A stretch of DNA of 64,000 nucleotides, taken from contig CM062297.1 in the NCBI GenBank assembly GCA_031216915.1, forward strand, positions 830,877,337-830,941,336. The letters are read 5' to 3'. Position 1 is the stretch's first letter. Each line of letters starts with the position of its first letter. Positions 34,050-44,780 of this stretch are shown here, one piece after another. Under the pieces are notes generated by a model, which was not told the DNA's origin, did not search any database, and saw nothing but the letters and a program-made list of their open reading frames with translations. Source of the DNA: Pictodentalium vernedei (taxonomy: Eukaryota > Mollusca > Scaphopoda > Dentaliida > Dentaliidae). A program made the translations under genes and the position numbers.

Positions 34050-34410
34050 TACATCTGGTCGCGGTGCCTCAGTTCGTAGGGGTGCAGGCCGCAAGCCGAG
34101 AGGTACTCTGTTCGATCCCCACCTGCGGGCAACCGGGTTGTGTCCTTGGGCAAGATACTGCACCCCCATTGCCCACGTTGGGGCATGGTGACGTTGTGTA
34201 CTAAGGCCTACTGCTCCTCGTGGATGGAGCACCTGTCTTCAACCAATGTTATAACCCTGCTTGTGTGGAGTTACCATGCTGTGGAGCTGAGAGTTGCTTG
34301 CCATTGTTCGATGGTTCTCTCGGGTAATCCGGCTTCCTCCATCCGTAAAAATGTCGTGGTCATGATTAGCCATTGTGCATAAATATGTGGCTTTAAACAC
34401 CAATATTATT
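34050..34410 (+). mobile_element. tRNA-derived SINE, first of a head-on pair
   Basis: The sequence runs GGTGCCTCAGTTCG (box-A-like), CTGTTCGATCCCCACC (box B) and GTCCTTGGGCAAGATACTGC (core), ending CATGATTAGCCATTGTGCATAAATATGTGG. It belongs to the 8546 family with a different 3' end. It faces another copy in opposite orientation, so the pair forms a large inverted repeat. Confidence 0.8.
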
Positions 34411-34424
34411 TATTATTATTTATT

Positions 34425-34770
34425 GATGTTTAAGGTCACATATTTATGCACAGTGGCTAATCATGACCGTGACAGTTTTACGGGTGGAGGAGTACCCGGA
34501 GAGAACCACCGAGCAACGACGAGCAGCTGCCAGTTCCCCAACATCGTAACTCCTCATTGCAGCACAGGCAGGGTTAGATTGGTTTAAGACATGCGTACCA
34601 TCGACGTGCAGTACGCCTTAGTACACAGCGTCATCGTGACCCCACATGGGCAATGGGGGTGAAGTGTCTTGCCCGAGGACACAACGCGGTTGCCGCAGGT
34701 GGGAGTCGAACCGAGGACCTCTCGGCTTGCAGCCTGCACCTCCACCTACTGAGCACCGCGCCCCTTAAAC
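34425..34770 (-). mobile_element. tRNA-derived SINE, second of a head-on pair
   Basis: On the minus strand it has a CTCAGTAGGTGGAGGTGCAGG box-A region, GGTTCGACTCCC box B, the TCGGGCAAGACACTTC core and the same 3' end as its neighbour. The 3' ends of the two copies meet at an ATT-rich joint (34405-34430). Confidence 0.8.
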
Positions 34771-34809
34771 ACCAATAACTAACTAACTAAAAACGGTACA
34801 TAATTTGGT

Positions 34810-34878
34810 TCTTCAATCAGAAATCTGTTGAAATCAGTGTTTTGGTCTTCAATCAGAAACCTGTTGAAATCGGTGTTT
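34810..34878. repeat. two 35-bp direct repeats
   Basis: TCTTCAATCAGAAA(T/C)CTG..GAAATC(A/G)GTGTTTT occurs twice in tandem, immediately before a perfect hairpin. Confidence 0.8.
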
Positions 34879-34890
34879 TATCTCTGAATG

Positions 34891-34940
34891 GGGTGGGGAT
34901 AAACCCCATATATTGAAAAATATGGGGTTTATCCCCACCC
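34891..34940. repeat. perfect hairpin, 21-bp arms
   Basis: GGGTGGGGATAAACCCCATA.. (34891-34911) pairs perfectly with 34920-34940 around an 8-nt loop. It is unrelated in sequence to the other hairpins in this window. Confidence 0.8.
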
Positions 34941-35787
34941 AATCGGCGATAAACTTCGACTCTACTAAAAAAAAATTTCATCGAAAAGGAATTTTCGGCA
35001 GAAAAACATTATTAAATCACAAGTCTGCTTTCGTGCACAATGTTTCTAAAGCTGTTACAAAATTTATCAGTGTGAACTTCAAAATTTTATTTAGAAAGCC
35101 TCAACAGTTATTTTCCCACGTATTTTATTTATTTTACAGAAACGGTCATCACTTTTTGATCGTAAGTTTCACTTGGGCCCGAATTTCGCAACAAACGTAC
35201 CGATGTTGTGGAAAGGTTCAGATTTTTGTTTTGATCTGTATCCAAATCCATCAAAACACAACTCCTTGCAACAACCTCGAAACCCTCAGGTAAAAATAGA
35301 TTATGCTATCCGTTACGTCATTGGTAAACAAACATGTCGGCTGCTGGCGTAAAATGACAACAACGGTGAGCTTTTGAGTGAAATCAAGGGAAAATGAAGA
35401 CCCATCGATAAGGTAGTAATGCGAAAATTTTCTCCTTCATCTATTCTTTAACTTGAGTGGTTGATTATAATTGAATAACAAACAGAACAGGAGATACGCG
35501 ATATAGTCTTGCGCCAAGTATGTTTCGGAAAATACTATAGTTTGGGTAGCAAAGCCCTCGATGAAAGATTCTTTCTCATTGGTACTTTACTGCCTATACT
35601 TTGTTTTAAGAAGCCTGCTTTCATTGTAAAATTCTGATCTCATGCTCTTACTATAGTTCGGTGGAACTAATTTCTCATAGCATGGGGGAGCTGACGTCTG
35701 GAAGCACACCAACCTTTTCGAGCTTATGTTTCGAAAATTTCTGAGGTATGTATTAGTTTTACAGTTATTATTATTATTATTATTAAT
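34941..35787. other. spacer, no gene recognised
   Basis: A 126-codon plus-strand open frame starts inside the hairpin and has no known domain. A short (TTA)n run lies at 35767-35784. Confidence 0.35.
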
Positions 35788-36135
35788 TGACGTTCAGGGT
35801 CACATATTTCCTCACAATGGCTAATCATGACCACGACAGTTTTACGGGTGGAGGAAGCCGGAGTACCCGGAGATAACCATCGAGCAACGGCGAGCAACTG
35901 TCAGCTCCCCAACATACTAACTCCACACAAGCAGGGTTAGCATTGGTTGAAGACGGGGGCACCATCTACGTGCAGCACGCCTTAGTACACAGCGTCACCG
36001 TGCCCCCACATGGGCAATGGGGTGAAGTGTCTTGCCCAAGGACACAACGCGGTTGCCACAGGTGGGATTCGAACGAAGGACCTCTCGGCTTGCAGCCTGC
36101 ACCTCTACCTACTGAGCCACCGCCCCCTCCCTCTA
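35788..36135 (-). mobile_element. tRNA-derived SINE
   Basis: On the minus strand: GGTGGCTCAGTAGG (box A), GTTCGAATCCCACC (box B), CTTGGGCAAGACACTTC core, CATGATTAGCCATTGTGAGG end and an ATT-rich tail. It is the best-preserved head of the family in this window. Confidence 0.85.
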
Positions 36136-36143
36136 CTTTTACA

Positions 36144-36446
36144 GTTAAAACTAGAAGTCCTGTCATAAAATGCGCACAGATAGCACGTCGATCTGCACGT
36201 TAATCTACGCGTTATTACCATAGTAAGGCTGTCAAATGCTGTACATATGGCCTCTGCACAAGCAATGTTTCAGCCAATGGACCTCCGGGTAACCCGGAGG
36301 TCCATTGGCAGAAACATTGCCTGTGTTTACGGTGAGTAACCAAGAGAACCTGCCATGCTTTGGATGCCATTCGATATGGCAACTGTGCGCAATTCCTACG
36401 CGCTATTAAGCCTAGATAAGTGCACAGTTCGTGACAGGACTTCTAA
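36144..36446. mobile_element. foldback MITE with CCAATGGACCTCCGGGT core, copy 3 (reverse orientation)
   Basis: GTTAAAACTAGAAGTCCTGTCA begins it and GTGACAGGACTTCTAAC ends it. The central 37-bp palindrome is at 36273-36309. Inner sequence is that of copy 2 read backwards. It abuts the preceding SINE with fewer than 10 bp between. Confidence 0.8.
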
Positions 36447-37306
36447 CATTACCGGTTTGAATAACATAGTTCAATGGAGCTAACTGAGTCTGACTTGTAC
36501 TTATTTATTCTATTTCTTTTTCTTTGACCTCTAAGAGCTCCCGCCTTTTATGAGAATTGGTAGGCCGTACCTTAATAAAACATGGCTAAGTATTATTTTT
36601 TATGGTCTCAAATTAAATAAATTAGCATCTATCGGTAAGCTTTATATTTGAGTTGGAGCTGTTATTTTGCAAGAAGTATCAATGAACCAAATCTGGCCAG
36701 GTCTAAATAACAGAATCTTGAGAATCAAACTTGACCACTGGACTATTACATTGGGAGTCGTTCATTAAAAGAAAAAAGTACAGAAGGTTGGGACCCGCCC
36801 CTTACCTCGAACTCCTCCTTAGCACTTGAGGTCAAATCCTACAGGACTGGGAACCTTACAACCGCGTCTTTGGGCTAGGGGACATAACCATTTTTTGTGT
36901 ATTTCGGTTGCTGTTGTTTATTCTATGTGTAAACAAGGATGGTAAAAGCTCAGCTGGTGTCCAGGTCTAGGTAGATACGCTTAGTGTTGGGGGGGGGGTG
37001 CAGGTGGAGGAGGCAGGGGCTTGTAGACAGTATAATTTGAGGCACGGGGGTGGTCGGCCAATGGACTACAGTGGGGGTGTGGGAATGGTAGGGATATCTT
37101 ACAGTAGTTGGAAAAGTGTGTTGGGTTCAAGCGGGAAATTGCGAAGATGAAAGGGAGGCTGTGGTGGGCGGGTATAGCTGGGGTCAACTCGAGGAAAAAA
37201 GACTTACGATGGTGATGTGGAGGGTGGATGGAAACTCGGTATGGATTCAAAGTGGAATCACGGAGGAAACGTGGAGGGAGAACGCAGGATGTAATGTAAT
37301 AATATC
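36447..37306. other. spacer, no gene recognised
   Basis: Nothing recognised; purine-rich from about 36990 to 37300. Confidence 0.35.
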
Positions 37307-37395
37307 AGATTCCAAACTCTAACTATAGGAAGAATCATCAAAAATTTATTTAATGAAACACCGGGTGTAACCCGGTGATTCATTAATTAAACTTT
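37307..37395. repeat. foldback repeat, also present at 49437
   Basis: The motif AGATTCCAAACTCTAACTATAGGA..AATCATCA..AAATTTA leads into a hairpin (arms 37350-37366 and 37370-37386, TTAATGAAACACCGGGT with one mismatch, 3-nt loop). The same lead-in and the CACCGG part recur at 49437-49510. Confidence 0.65.
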
Positions 37396-37429
37396 TGCAG
37401 ATGATGATTTTTATTACCGGGTAAATGCA

Positions 37430-37960
37430 TACGCGGACATCACTGCCCACGCGTGGATTACGACCAGTTCACGACGACTTACTGTAGTGCCACAGCGCAT
37501 GCGCGGCACTTGAAAGTATGCTAAAGATGAAAACCCCATTTTCGAAACACCACTTTAGCTGACGGCAGAGTTAATCCCAAGTGCATTCGTCGGATGTAGC
37601 AAATTGTTGGCATTTCTTGCATCACTGACGGTAAGTACACAGCATTGGCATCATAGCCGACAATACCCCACAGCCCTTTGCTGATGCGCCATATTTAGAA
37701 GCTCATACGCTGCTAACATTCTTCTCGTAAAAACGATTGAATATTATGGAAGGTTCCCCTACAATGTTGTCCTTTATGATGTTCTCCTTGATGTTCTCGA
37801 ATGATATACGTTCGTGGGCGGTACTAAACGGATATTTCAGCATCAGTCCCGGAACGCTAATCCCATCCTTAAACATGTCGATCCCCTTTCCAAGTAAAAC
37901 TGGAATTGCTTCTCAATGGCCTCTAGGAATGGCTGGACATCTCTATTGTTATACCAGATA
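37430..37960 (-). pseudogene. protein-primed DNA polymerase B (Polinton/viral type), C-terminal part left of the LINE
   Basis: Minus-strand frames give ALLIWYNNRDVQPFLEAIEK directly at the LINE junction, then in another frame GIDMFKDGISVPGLMLKYPF, GEPSIIFNRFYEK and finally GYDANAVYL. These are the successive conserved blocks of metazoan PolB2-type polymerases found in Polinton/Maverick and related virus-like elements (WYNNxDVxPF, GPSIIFHRYHE, GYDANALYLW, the last being the metal-binding motif A region). At least two frame changes occur and sequence beyond about 37430 is unrelated, so this is a relic. It continues the fragment at 46323. Confidence 0.75.
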
Positions 37961-37977
37961 AGGAGTGCCTAAAAGTT
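37961..37977. repeat. 17-bp target-site duplication, left copy
   Basis: AGGAGTGCCTAAAAGTT is identical to 46243-46259 and brackets the L1-like LINE. It lies next to the LINE's poly(A) tail (poly-T on this strand, 37976-37992). Confidence 0.93.
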
Positions 37978-38232
37978 TTTTTTTTTTTTTATTCAGATTA
38001 AATGTTGTATACATCTCTAAGTAAAAAAAAATGATACAGAATGAATGTTAAATGCAGTTATCTACTGACGTGCAAATTTAAGAGCAGAAGTATCTTCTAC
38101 CTCAAGAATTACAGAGAACAGTAGTTTACCAATCGGTATCAGTGTAGTGTTGCATAAGGAAGTATGGGCTTTTCATGAAAAAAGGAAAATACTTGTAGTG
38201 TCGAGGGGTGTTGTCCCGTGCGTACAAGGAAA

Positions 38233-38467
38233 TTACTGAATAGGTTGATAGATCAGGGCTTGCAGAGATTCCCATCTGGTCTTTATCGATTTCTTCTTCT
38301 TTTCGGAGTACATATGAAGTGAATGTAGCTCAACTTCACGATATTGACGAAGGACTTCAATAAAAGCCTGGAAGCTCGGTTGACTCTTTCTCACTCTGCA
38401 TGAATAAATGAACTTTTTATATAGGAGAGTTAGAAGACTGAGGGAGTGTTCTTGTGGACAGGGACGC

Positions 38468-38544
<77 letters not shown>

Positions 38545-39159
38545 ACCAATAAGGATGAAATGTGATGTCAATGGAAGAAGAATATCACATTTTTCTTGAA
38601 GTCGGTCGGCCAGTTGTAACAAAATTGTCCTTGTCACCGGACATTCGAAGAACAAGTGTAACACTGTCTCCTTAGTGTTACAGCAAAAAGAGCACAATTC
38701 AGTCTCCGAAAGTCTACACTTAAAAAGTCAAGTATCTGTGAATAATGCTCCCTGCAAAATTTTATATTGCAAAGTTTGGAGATAAGTATCGTCAGTTGTT
38801 AAAAAAGCACATTTGTACATCGACCTCCAAGCATCGGCTTCGACATCGATGTGTAAAAGTTTGTTCCATTTTCCCTGAGACCGGACTGGAAGCAAAGCAA
38901 TTTGTTGTGGGAATAATGGATAAAATGTTTTGTTAACCATGGTGGTTTCTTTTAATTTATCTATCAGTGTGTTCTGGATCGACTCAGATTTTTTATTGAG
39001 TTTAATTTCATTTTGCCTCCGTTTTGGAATCGCATTTCTTATGCCTTGGAAGATAGTGTAGGATGTTTTTATGTTAAATTTTGTGGAGAAGGCTTCAAAG
39101 CTGAGGAAACCTCCGCTCTCACTCAAGAGGCCGTTAAGAAAAAAATATACCTCTGTCAC
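38233..39159 (-). pseudogene. LINE ORF2, C-terminal region with zf-RVT-like cysteine motif and a poly-Asn microsatellite
   Basis: Two overlapping-frame pieces. The last contains CSFCCNTKETVLHLFFECP, the CxxC..T..HLF..C signature of the zinc-binding segment after L1/Tx1 reverse transcriptases. The following (ATT)n run of about 75 bp (38468-38543) is in frame and reads as about 24 asparagines (IGYNNN..NNKRPC). The tail is basic. Frames change between 38728 and 38697, so it is not continuous. Confidence 0.75.
38468..38543. repeat. (ATT)n microsatellite inside LINE ORF2
   Basis: Uninterrupted trinucleotide run of about 25 units; read on the minus strand it is AAT codons and keeps the LINE frame open. 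Confidence 0.95.
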
Positions 39160-39673
39160 ACCAAGTTTGATTATAAAATAGATTATTATTATTTTTTATA
39201 TTATTATTGTAGAATACGGGTTGTGAGCAGATTTCTTCAAAGTCCGTTGGAGACTTATCTTCTAAAAGAGACCAGGCCATGAGAACGTTTATCCAAAAAC
39301 TGTTTGAGTGTTCCCCAACCTTTCTTAACCCTTCTTTGCGTAAAAACCATGTTTTGAATCCGCCATATTTTTCAAAGTCGTCTAGAATGAGAGTTTTCCA
39401 AGGCGCCATTATGTTCGGGTCTATCAACTTCTTAATCCAAATCATTTTTAAGGAATAGCTGTATGATCGAATGTTTGGAAACTTGATCCCCCCATTCTCA
39501 ATTTCGTTTATTAGAATATTGCGTTTAATCTTTTCACCCTTTCCAGACCATCGAAACTGAAATAGTTGTGTCTGTATTGTATCAAACATATTATCCGGTG
39601 GATTTGGCAGAACAGAAAGGCAATGTATCAACAGTGGAAGTGCCAATGTTTTAACGACTGTAGTTTTTTCCAA
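39134..39673 (-). pseudogene. LINE ORF2, thumb/connector segment
   Basis: It continues the reverse transcriptase after a frame change at 39651-39673. TLALPLLIHCLSVLPNPP and FQFRWSGKGEKIKR are typical of the region after the RT core in L1/Tx1 elements (LP...Y....LP.P...I..I...F..F.W.G....I). It ends at a frame change near 39134. Confidence 0.75.
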
Positions 39674-41093
39674 TTAAGCTAAGTTTTCTAAAGGAGCAAT
39701 CCATTAAAAGTTTTTCCATCTTTTTGTTTTTTTCGATATAATTATTTATTATGTAATTTTCACTAAATAGATCATAGGAAATGCCCGGAATGTTGAATTT
39801 CCCGCTGTGGTTCCATTGGACATTGTGATCGGTAGAGACTCTCTCACTTGATCCACGTTTCGATCCAATCCATATAACTTGTGTATTTTCAAAATTAAGT
39901 TTTAGGCCTGACTGTTGAGCAAAAGTGTTAATAACTTCTAAAGCTAAATTTAACGAATGTCCATAATCACTCAAAAATAAAGTTGAGTCATCTGCATATT
40001 GGCTTATTAGGTATTCAGATAAGTTTATCTTTATGCCGTTGATATCCGGATTGTATTTAAGTGCGGCACTTAATATTTCCACACTTAAAATGAAAAGGTA
40101 GGGAGAGAGGGGATCGCCCTGCCTCACTCCTCTCTGTAGGTTATTTTTTTTTTCTGAACAATGGCCATTATTTAATACATAACTGAAAATATTGGAATAA
40201 AAGGTATGAAACCAGCTAATAATAGAAGGACCGAAATTGAGGAACTTTAGTGTTTTTTCAATGAATGACCATTCGAGGGAATCAAATGCTTTTTCAAAGT
40301 CTATTAGGACTGGCATTCCTGCCATGTTTTTTTCCTCACATTTTTTAATTAAGTCAAATGTTAATCTTGGGGACTCTCCAATATATCTCCCTTTCATAAA
40401 CCCAAGCTGGGTTTCCGATATTAATTTTGGTAAGACCATTTTAATACGATTTGCTACAGCCGTGAAGGCAATTTTGGTATCGACGTTAATAAGCGAGATA
40501 GGCCGCCAGTTTTTAATGAATTCATTTGGTTTGTTTTGTTTTGGAATGCAGGTAATGATACCACTTCTTTGTGGATGCGATAGCTGTTTAACACTGTATC
40601 CATAATTTAGAGAGTTGATTAGGTAGTTGCCAATATCTTTCCAGAAGAATTTATAAAACTCTACTGTAAAACCATCGGACCCAGGGGTTTTATTATTATT
40701 TTTCATTGCTTTTAAGGCTCTTAAACATTCAGAACTAGTTAGCAGTCCCTCCAAAGAATTGCTTTCCTCATCATCTAAAAACTGTAAAAAGGGATTGGAT
40801 TTATCAAAGAATGGATTATTGTCCTCGAAAATAGTAGATAATTTTAACTTTGAAGTATATAAATTTTCGTAAAACTTTTTTTGTTCATTTAATAGTTCAG
40901 ATAATTTTTCAGTTGTACTACCAATAGAAGTTACCAACTTGGATATTATTTTTTCAGTGTAGTGTCTTTTTTCCAGGTTACAAAAGTATTTGGTTGTCTT
41001 TTCTCCGTCAACTTTCCATTTAGCTTTAGATCTTAAGATTATGTCTTTAATTTTTTTTATTTCTAATTGTTTGGAGTTCAGTAATAAGGGCAT
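39651..41093 (-). CDS. LINE ORF2, reverse-transcriptase core
   Basis: A 480-codon open frame that would copy LINE RNA into DNA at a nicked target. Visible blocks in order: NWRPISLINVDTKIAFTAVA, LIDFEKAFDSLEW (first catalytic Asp), GVRQGDPLSPYLFIL, and SQYADDSTLFL (YADD catalytic pair). The Tx1/L1 group is indicated by FMKGRYIGES and the KTPGSDGF motif. This is the longest intact piece of the element. The preceding endonuclease frame overlaps it by 47 bp with a frame change, so the protein is not continuous in this sequence. Confidence 0.9.
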   Translation of the reverse strand: MPLLLNSKQLEIKKIKDIILRSKAKWKVDGEKTTKYFCNLEKRHYTEKIISKLVTSIGSTTEKLSELLNEQKKFYENLYTSKLKLSTIFEDNNPFFDKSNPFLQFLDDEESNSLEGLLTSSECLRALKAMKNNNKTPGSDGFTVEFYKFFWKDIGNYLINSLNYGYSVKQLSHPQRSGIITCIPKQNKPNEFIKNWRPISLINVDTKIAFTAVANRIKMVLPKLISETQLGFMKGRYIGESPRLTFDLIKKCEEKNMAGMPVLIDFEKAFDSLEWSFIEKTLKFLNFGPSIISWFHTFYSNIFSYVLNNGHCSEKKNNLQRGVRQGDPLSPYLFILSVEILSAALKYNPDINGIKINLSEYLISQYADDSTLFLSDYGHSLNLALEVINTFAQQSGLKLNFENTQVIWIGSKRGSSERVSTDHNVQWNHSGKFNIPGISYDLFSENYIINNYIEKNKKMEKLLMDCSFRKLSLIGKNYSR

Positions 41094-41283
41094 TAATTTC
41101 GGGAATTACTGACAAATCTCCCTCAGCCATGCGAGAGTTTAAAAGTTTGATTTTCTCCTCAATTTCTTCCAAACGATTGTCAGTTCTTCGTTTAACCTGG
41201 GGTGAGTAAGCAATAGTTTTGCCTCTAATCATTAGTTTCAGGGTTTCCCAGAACAGCTGATCACCAATAGTAAATAACTGGCG

Positions 41284-41323
<40 letters not shown>

Positions 41324-41913
41324 GAGTACTGAGTAACAGTCTCTGCGATTACACTTTTTACTGCTGTAATATATTCTGGGTCGTTCAGAAGACTATTGTT
41401 GAACTTCCAAAAGCCTTTTCCTCTGGGCTGACTAATAAAGGACAGGGTTATGGTTATGGGGTTGTGGTCTGACTTGTAACGTATATGAATATCCGACGTC
41501 TGATGAAAGATTTGTAGATCCGTTGAAAGAAGAAAATAATCTAATCTAGCCATTTTATTGCCGAGACCTTTCCAGGTATATCGTTTTAAATTTGTGTTTT
41601 CCATCCACCAAACATCGCAGAGGTCAAATGTATCCATTAGACCAAGGATCTTTTCATTTGCTTTAACGTTATTTTTATGTAGGTAGTTTACCGTATCGAG
41701 GTTGTAGTTTTGAGGTACATTCCAATCGCCTCCTACAAGAATAGAAGAATTGCCAATGCTGTCAATTTGGTTGAAAATGTTGTCGAAAAATGTGGGGTTA
41801 TCTTCATTGGGGCCATACACTACCGATAGAGTAAGTCTTTGATCTTGAATCGTGATGTCAAGAATAAGGTAGTTTCCTCCTACATCACTTATTGTATTAT
41901 GAACCTGATACAT
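41047..41913 (-). pseudogene. LINE ORF2, endonuclease C-terminal two-thirds
   Basis: An APE-type endonuclease makes the first nick. SVVYGPNED, LVGGDWNVPQNYNLD (GDWN catalytic block), MARLDYFLLS and YKSDHNPITI (SDH catalytic block) are all present. A second in-frame (ATT)n run (41286-41323) encodes 12 asparagines. The frame is cut off from the N-terminal third by a poly-C tract (41941-41954) and a stop. Confidence 0.85.
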
Positions 41914-42017
41914 AAATGTATTTTTAAACAGAATAGCTACCCCCCCCCCCCCCCTACTAGAACTTGAGTGAGAGCAGAATACAGCTTCATAGCCCCATTC
42001 ACATTTCCAGGTCTTTT

Positions 42018-42158
42018 CTATTTTTTTTTACAGGAGTGGGTGTCGACCAATAAAGTTATATCAAATTTATCCCTGCTGCGTGAGAAAATACCCCTGCGCT
42101 TATTTGTGTCAGAGGACAAGCCTCGACAATTTAAACTTCCGATAACAATCTTATTCAT
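42018..42158 (-). pseudogene. LINE ORF2 start, endonuclease N-terminus
   Basis: From an ATG at 42158 the frame reads MNKIVIGSLNCRGLSSDTNK then IFSRSRDKFDITLLVDTHS, matching the N-terminal Asn and the QETH region of APE endonucleases, here DTH instead of ETH. It stops after a lysine run at 42018, just before the poly-C tract, where the frame changes. Upstream codons of this open frame are probably leader. Confidence 0.75.
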
Positions 42159-42339
42159 AAAAATGGATGTCAGGGTGATTTTCGCTTTTATGCAACAGTT
42201 TCTTACTTCAATTGTTTGGCAGCAATAACTATGAGGAGATGCGGAGGAGATAGTCTGAAACAAAGTACACATGCTAATTATCTGCAATTTTAATTTTTGA
42301 AGAACAATAAACAACAACGGCTTTCCGAATGGAAACATT

Positions 42340-43252
42340 AGTGTGGAGTGACAAAATATCGGGTTTACCTGCTCTGATCATAAGAGAACTGATATTATGA
42401 CTGATCTGATCATTGATCTGAGGTTCAGTCAAAGGCAATGGGATGTAATGATTAAAATAAATAAAGTAAATAATAGACGCGACCAATTTGACCTTCAATA
42501 TAGTCAAAACGAAGACGCAAGGGTTCAAGTTCAAAGAAAATTGTTTAAAGGAGATGTTCGGGACGAGGGTGGGCAATACAAAATATTTCTGTTTCGGAAC
42601 CGCCTTTGCTCATCACAATTACTCACCCATTCACCCATCCCTCACTGCAGCCACGAATGGAATAAAGGATGGAGGAACAGGCGAGTGAATTAGTGGCAAA
42701 ACACCTTTTATACAGTGAAAAGTGGCTGTAGGATACTCTAATGTGTAAAAGAATACTGTTCTTACTGACTTTCAGCAGCAATGCTGCATGCGTTTCAGTT
42801 CTGATGAATCCTTGATCAATACACCAGCGAAGGAAGAATGGATGGGTGGAGGGAGGGAGGGATGGATGGATGGATGGATCGAATGATGACTGGATGGGTG
42901 GCACCTCCCACGGAGCGTCTTGTGTGAGCATATCGCAAGTAAGCAAAACCCACCAAAGCCACAAACATAACCACTCCCCCACCCCCACCGCACACCCACA
43001 CACCCACACACCCACACACCCACCCGTGGATGGATGGATGGATGGATGGATGGATGGATGGATGGATGGATGGATGGATGGGTGAGGTATAATTAAAGGA
43101 AATAATATATGTGACAAATTCAACTTACAGTATTGTAAAACAACAAGGGCGCAAAGACGTCAAACTCAAGTGTGTTTGTTTGAAGGCGGTGTTAGGAGGA
43201 GACACACTGAATATAAATACATTTTGTTTCCGGCACCACCTTTGCTAATCAC

Positions 43253-43283
<31 letters not shown>

Positions 43284-44775
43284 CCCATCCGTCCCTCGCT
43301 CCATTCACAAATGCAATCAAGGATGGAGGAGTGGGCGAGTGAATTAACAGAAACTACATCATGCATGAATCCTAGATTCGCCCACACACTCACAAATTCC
43401 AACTACACAGAGAATAACCGGGTAGACGGATGGATTGGCGGATGGAAAGATAGATAGATGGATGAACAGTGGACCTCATTCAGAACATTTTGTTTAAACT
43501 TTGTATTTTAATTCAATTTATATTAAGTCCACTTATGTCTGCTTCTATTTGTATTTTAACAATTCTCCCTGTTCGCAACATCAACGGTGCAAAGATTTCG
43601 AATGGAGAGAAAATTGTTGAACACTCACATCCGTCCCTCACTCCATTCACGAATACAATAAAGGATTGGAGAGATGGCGAGATAGTTAACTCGAATGGAA
43701 AGGGAATTGTTTAACGGCGATGTGCGGGACGAGGACGGTCTGTAGAGAACGTTTTGTTTCCGAGATCTCTTTTGTTCATCACATTCCCCCACCCACACAT
43801 CCGTCCCTCACTGCATTCACGAATACAATAAAGGATTAGAGAGAGGGCGAGTTAGTTAACGCAACATACACAGTTTATGCAGTCAATAATGGCAGTGGTA
43901 TATTCCATTGTGTGATATAATCTGTTGTGTAAAAAAGTACTGTGATTACTAATTTTCATCAACAATGTTGCATACGTTTCGGTTCTTTTCAATCGTCGAT
44001 CAACTCGCACCACTGAAGGAAGGATGCATGGGTAGATGGATGGATGGATGGATGGATGAACCTTCCCTCAGTTTCTCTTGTGTCAGTATATCCAACCCTC
44101 TGGACCCCCTCCACACACGTGTGGTGAATGGATGTGGTGGATGGATGGGCAGATGGATGGGCAGATGGGTGGATGTGGCTGGATGGCTGGAAGGCTGGAT
44201 GGATGGATGGATGGATGGATGGATGGATGGATGGATGGATGGATGGATGGATGGATGGATGGATGGATGGTACCTCCCACGAAACATTACGAAAGTGACC
44301 CACCCAACCAAAACACCCGCCCACCCGCCCACCCACCCACCCGTCGATGGATGGATGGATGGATGGATGGATGGGGTATAATGTTTAAAATTGTTTTAGA
44401 AAGCAATGTTCGTAACAAATTCAACTTACAGTTATGTCGTAAAAACAACAATGGCACAAAGACATCGAGCTCAAGGAAAGTTGTTTGGAGGCGACGTTAG
44501 GGCGAGCACAGACTGTACAAAAAAAAACATTTTGTTTCCGGAACATCCTTTTCTCATCACAATCCCCACCCACTCATCCGTCCCTCGCTGCATTCACAAA
44601 TGCAATGAGGGACGGAGGAGTGGGCGAGTGGATTGACAGAAACTACGTCATGCAGGAATCTTAGTTTCGCTCCTCTCACTCACAAATCCCATCTACGCAG
44701 CGAATAATCGGGTGGATGGATGGATGGATGGATAATGGACCTCCTTCAGAGCAATTTGTTTCATCATTGTGCTTT
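42340..44775. repeat. composite inter-ORF array: GGAT tetranucleotides plus duplicated LINE segments
   Basis: The motif CCGTCCCTC(A/G)CTGCATTCAC(G/A)AAT(A/G)CAAT recurs near 42634 (diverged), 43289, 43629, 43800 and 44579. The lead AACAAATTCAACTTACAG recurs at 43114 and 44412. The 3' end of ORF1 (TCCGCTTCTGTTAGTATTTTAACAATTCTCCCTG) is duplicated near 43530-43575. GGAT runs lie at 43024-43081, 44198-44270 and 44345-44372. So the region was built by at least one tandem duplication of about 1.3 kb including ORF1's end. Open frames across it (DGWM or HPSI repeats) are translation of the microsatellite. Confidence 0.75.
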
Positions 44776-44780
44776 TCAAC

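Noticed and set aside
43170..43457. Proline/histidine-rich frames at 43170-43457 and 63274-63597
   Set aside because: Generated by poly-C and CA repeats.
42623..44500. Open frames reading DGWMDGWM or HPSIHPSI
   Set aside because: They are translation of GGAT/CATC tetranucleotide runs in several frames at once, with no start context or domain.
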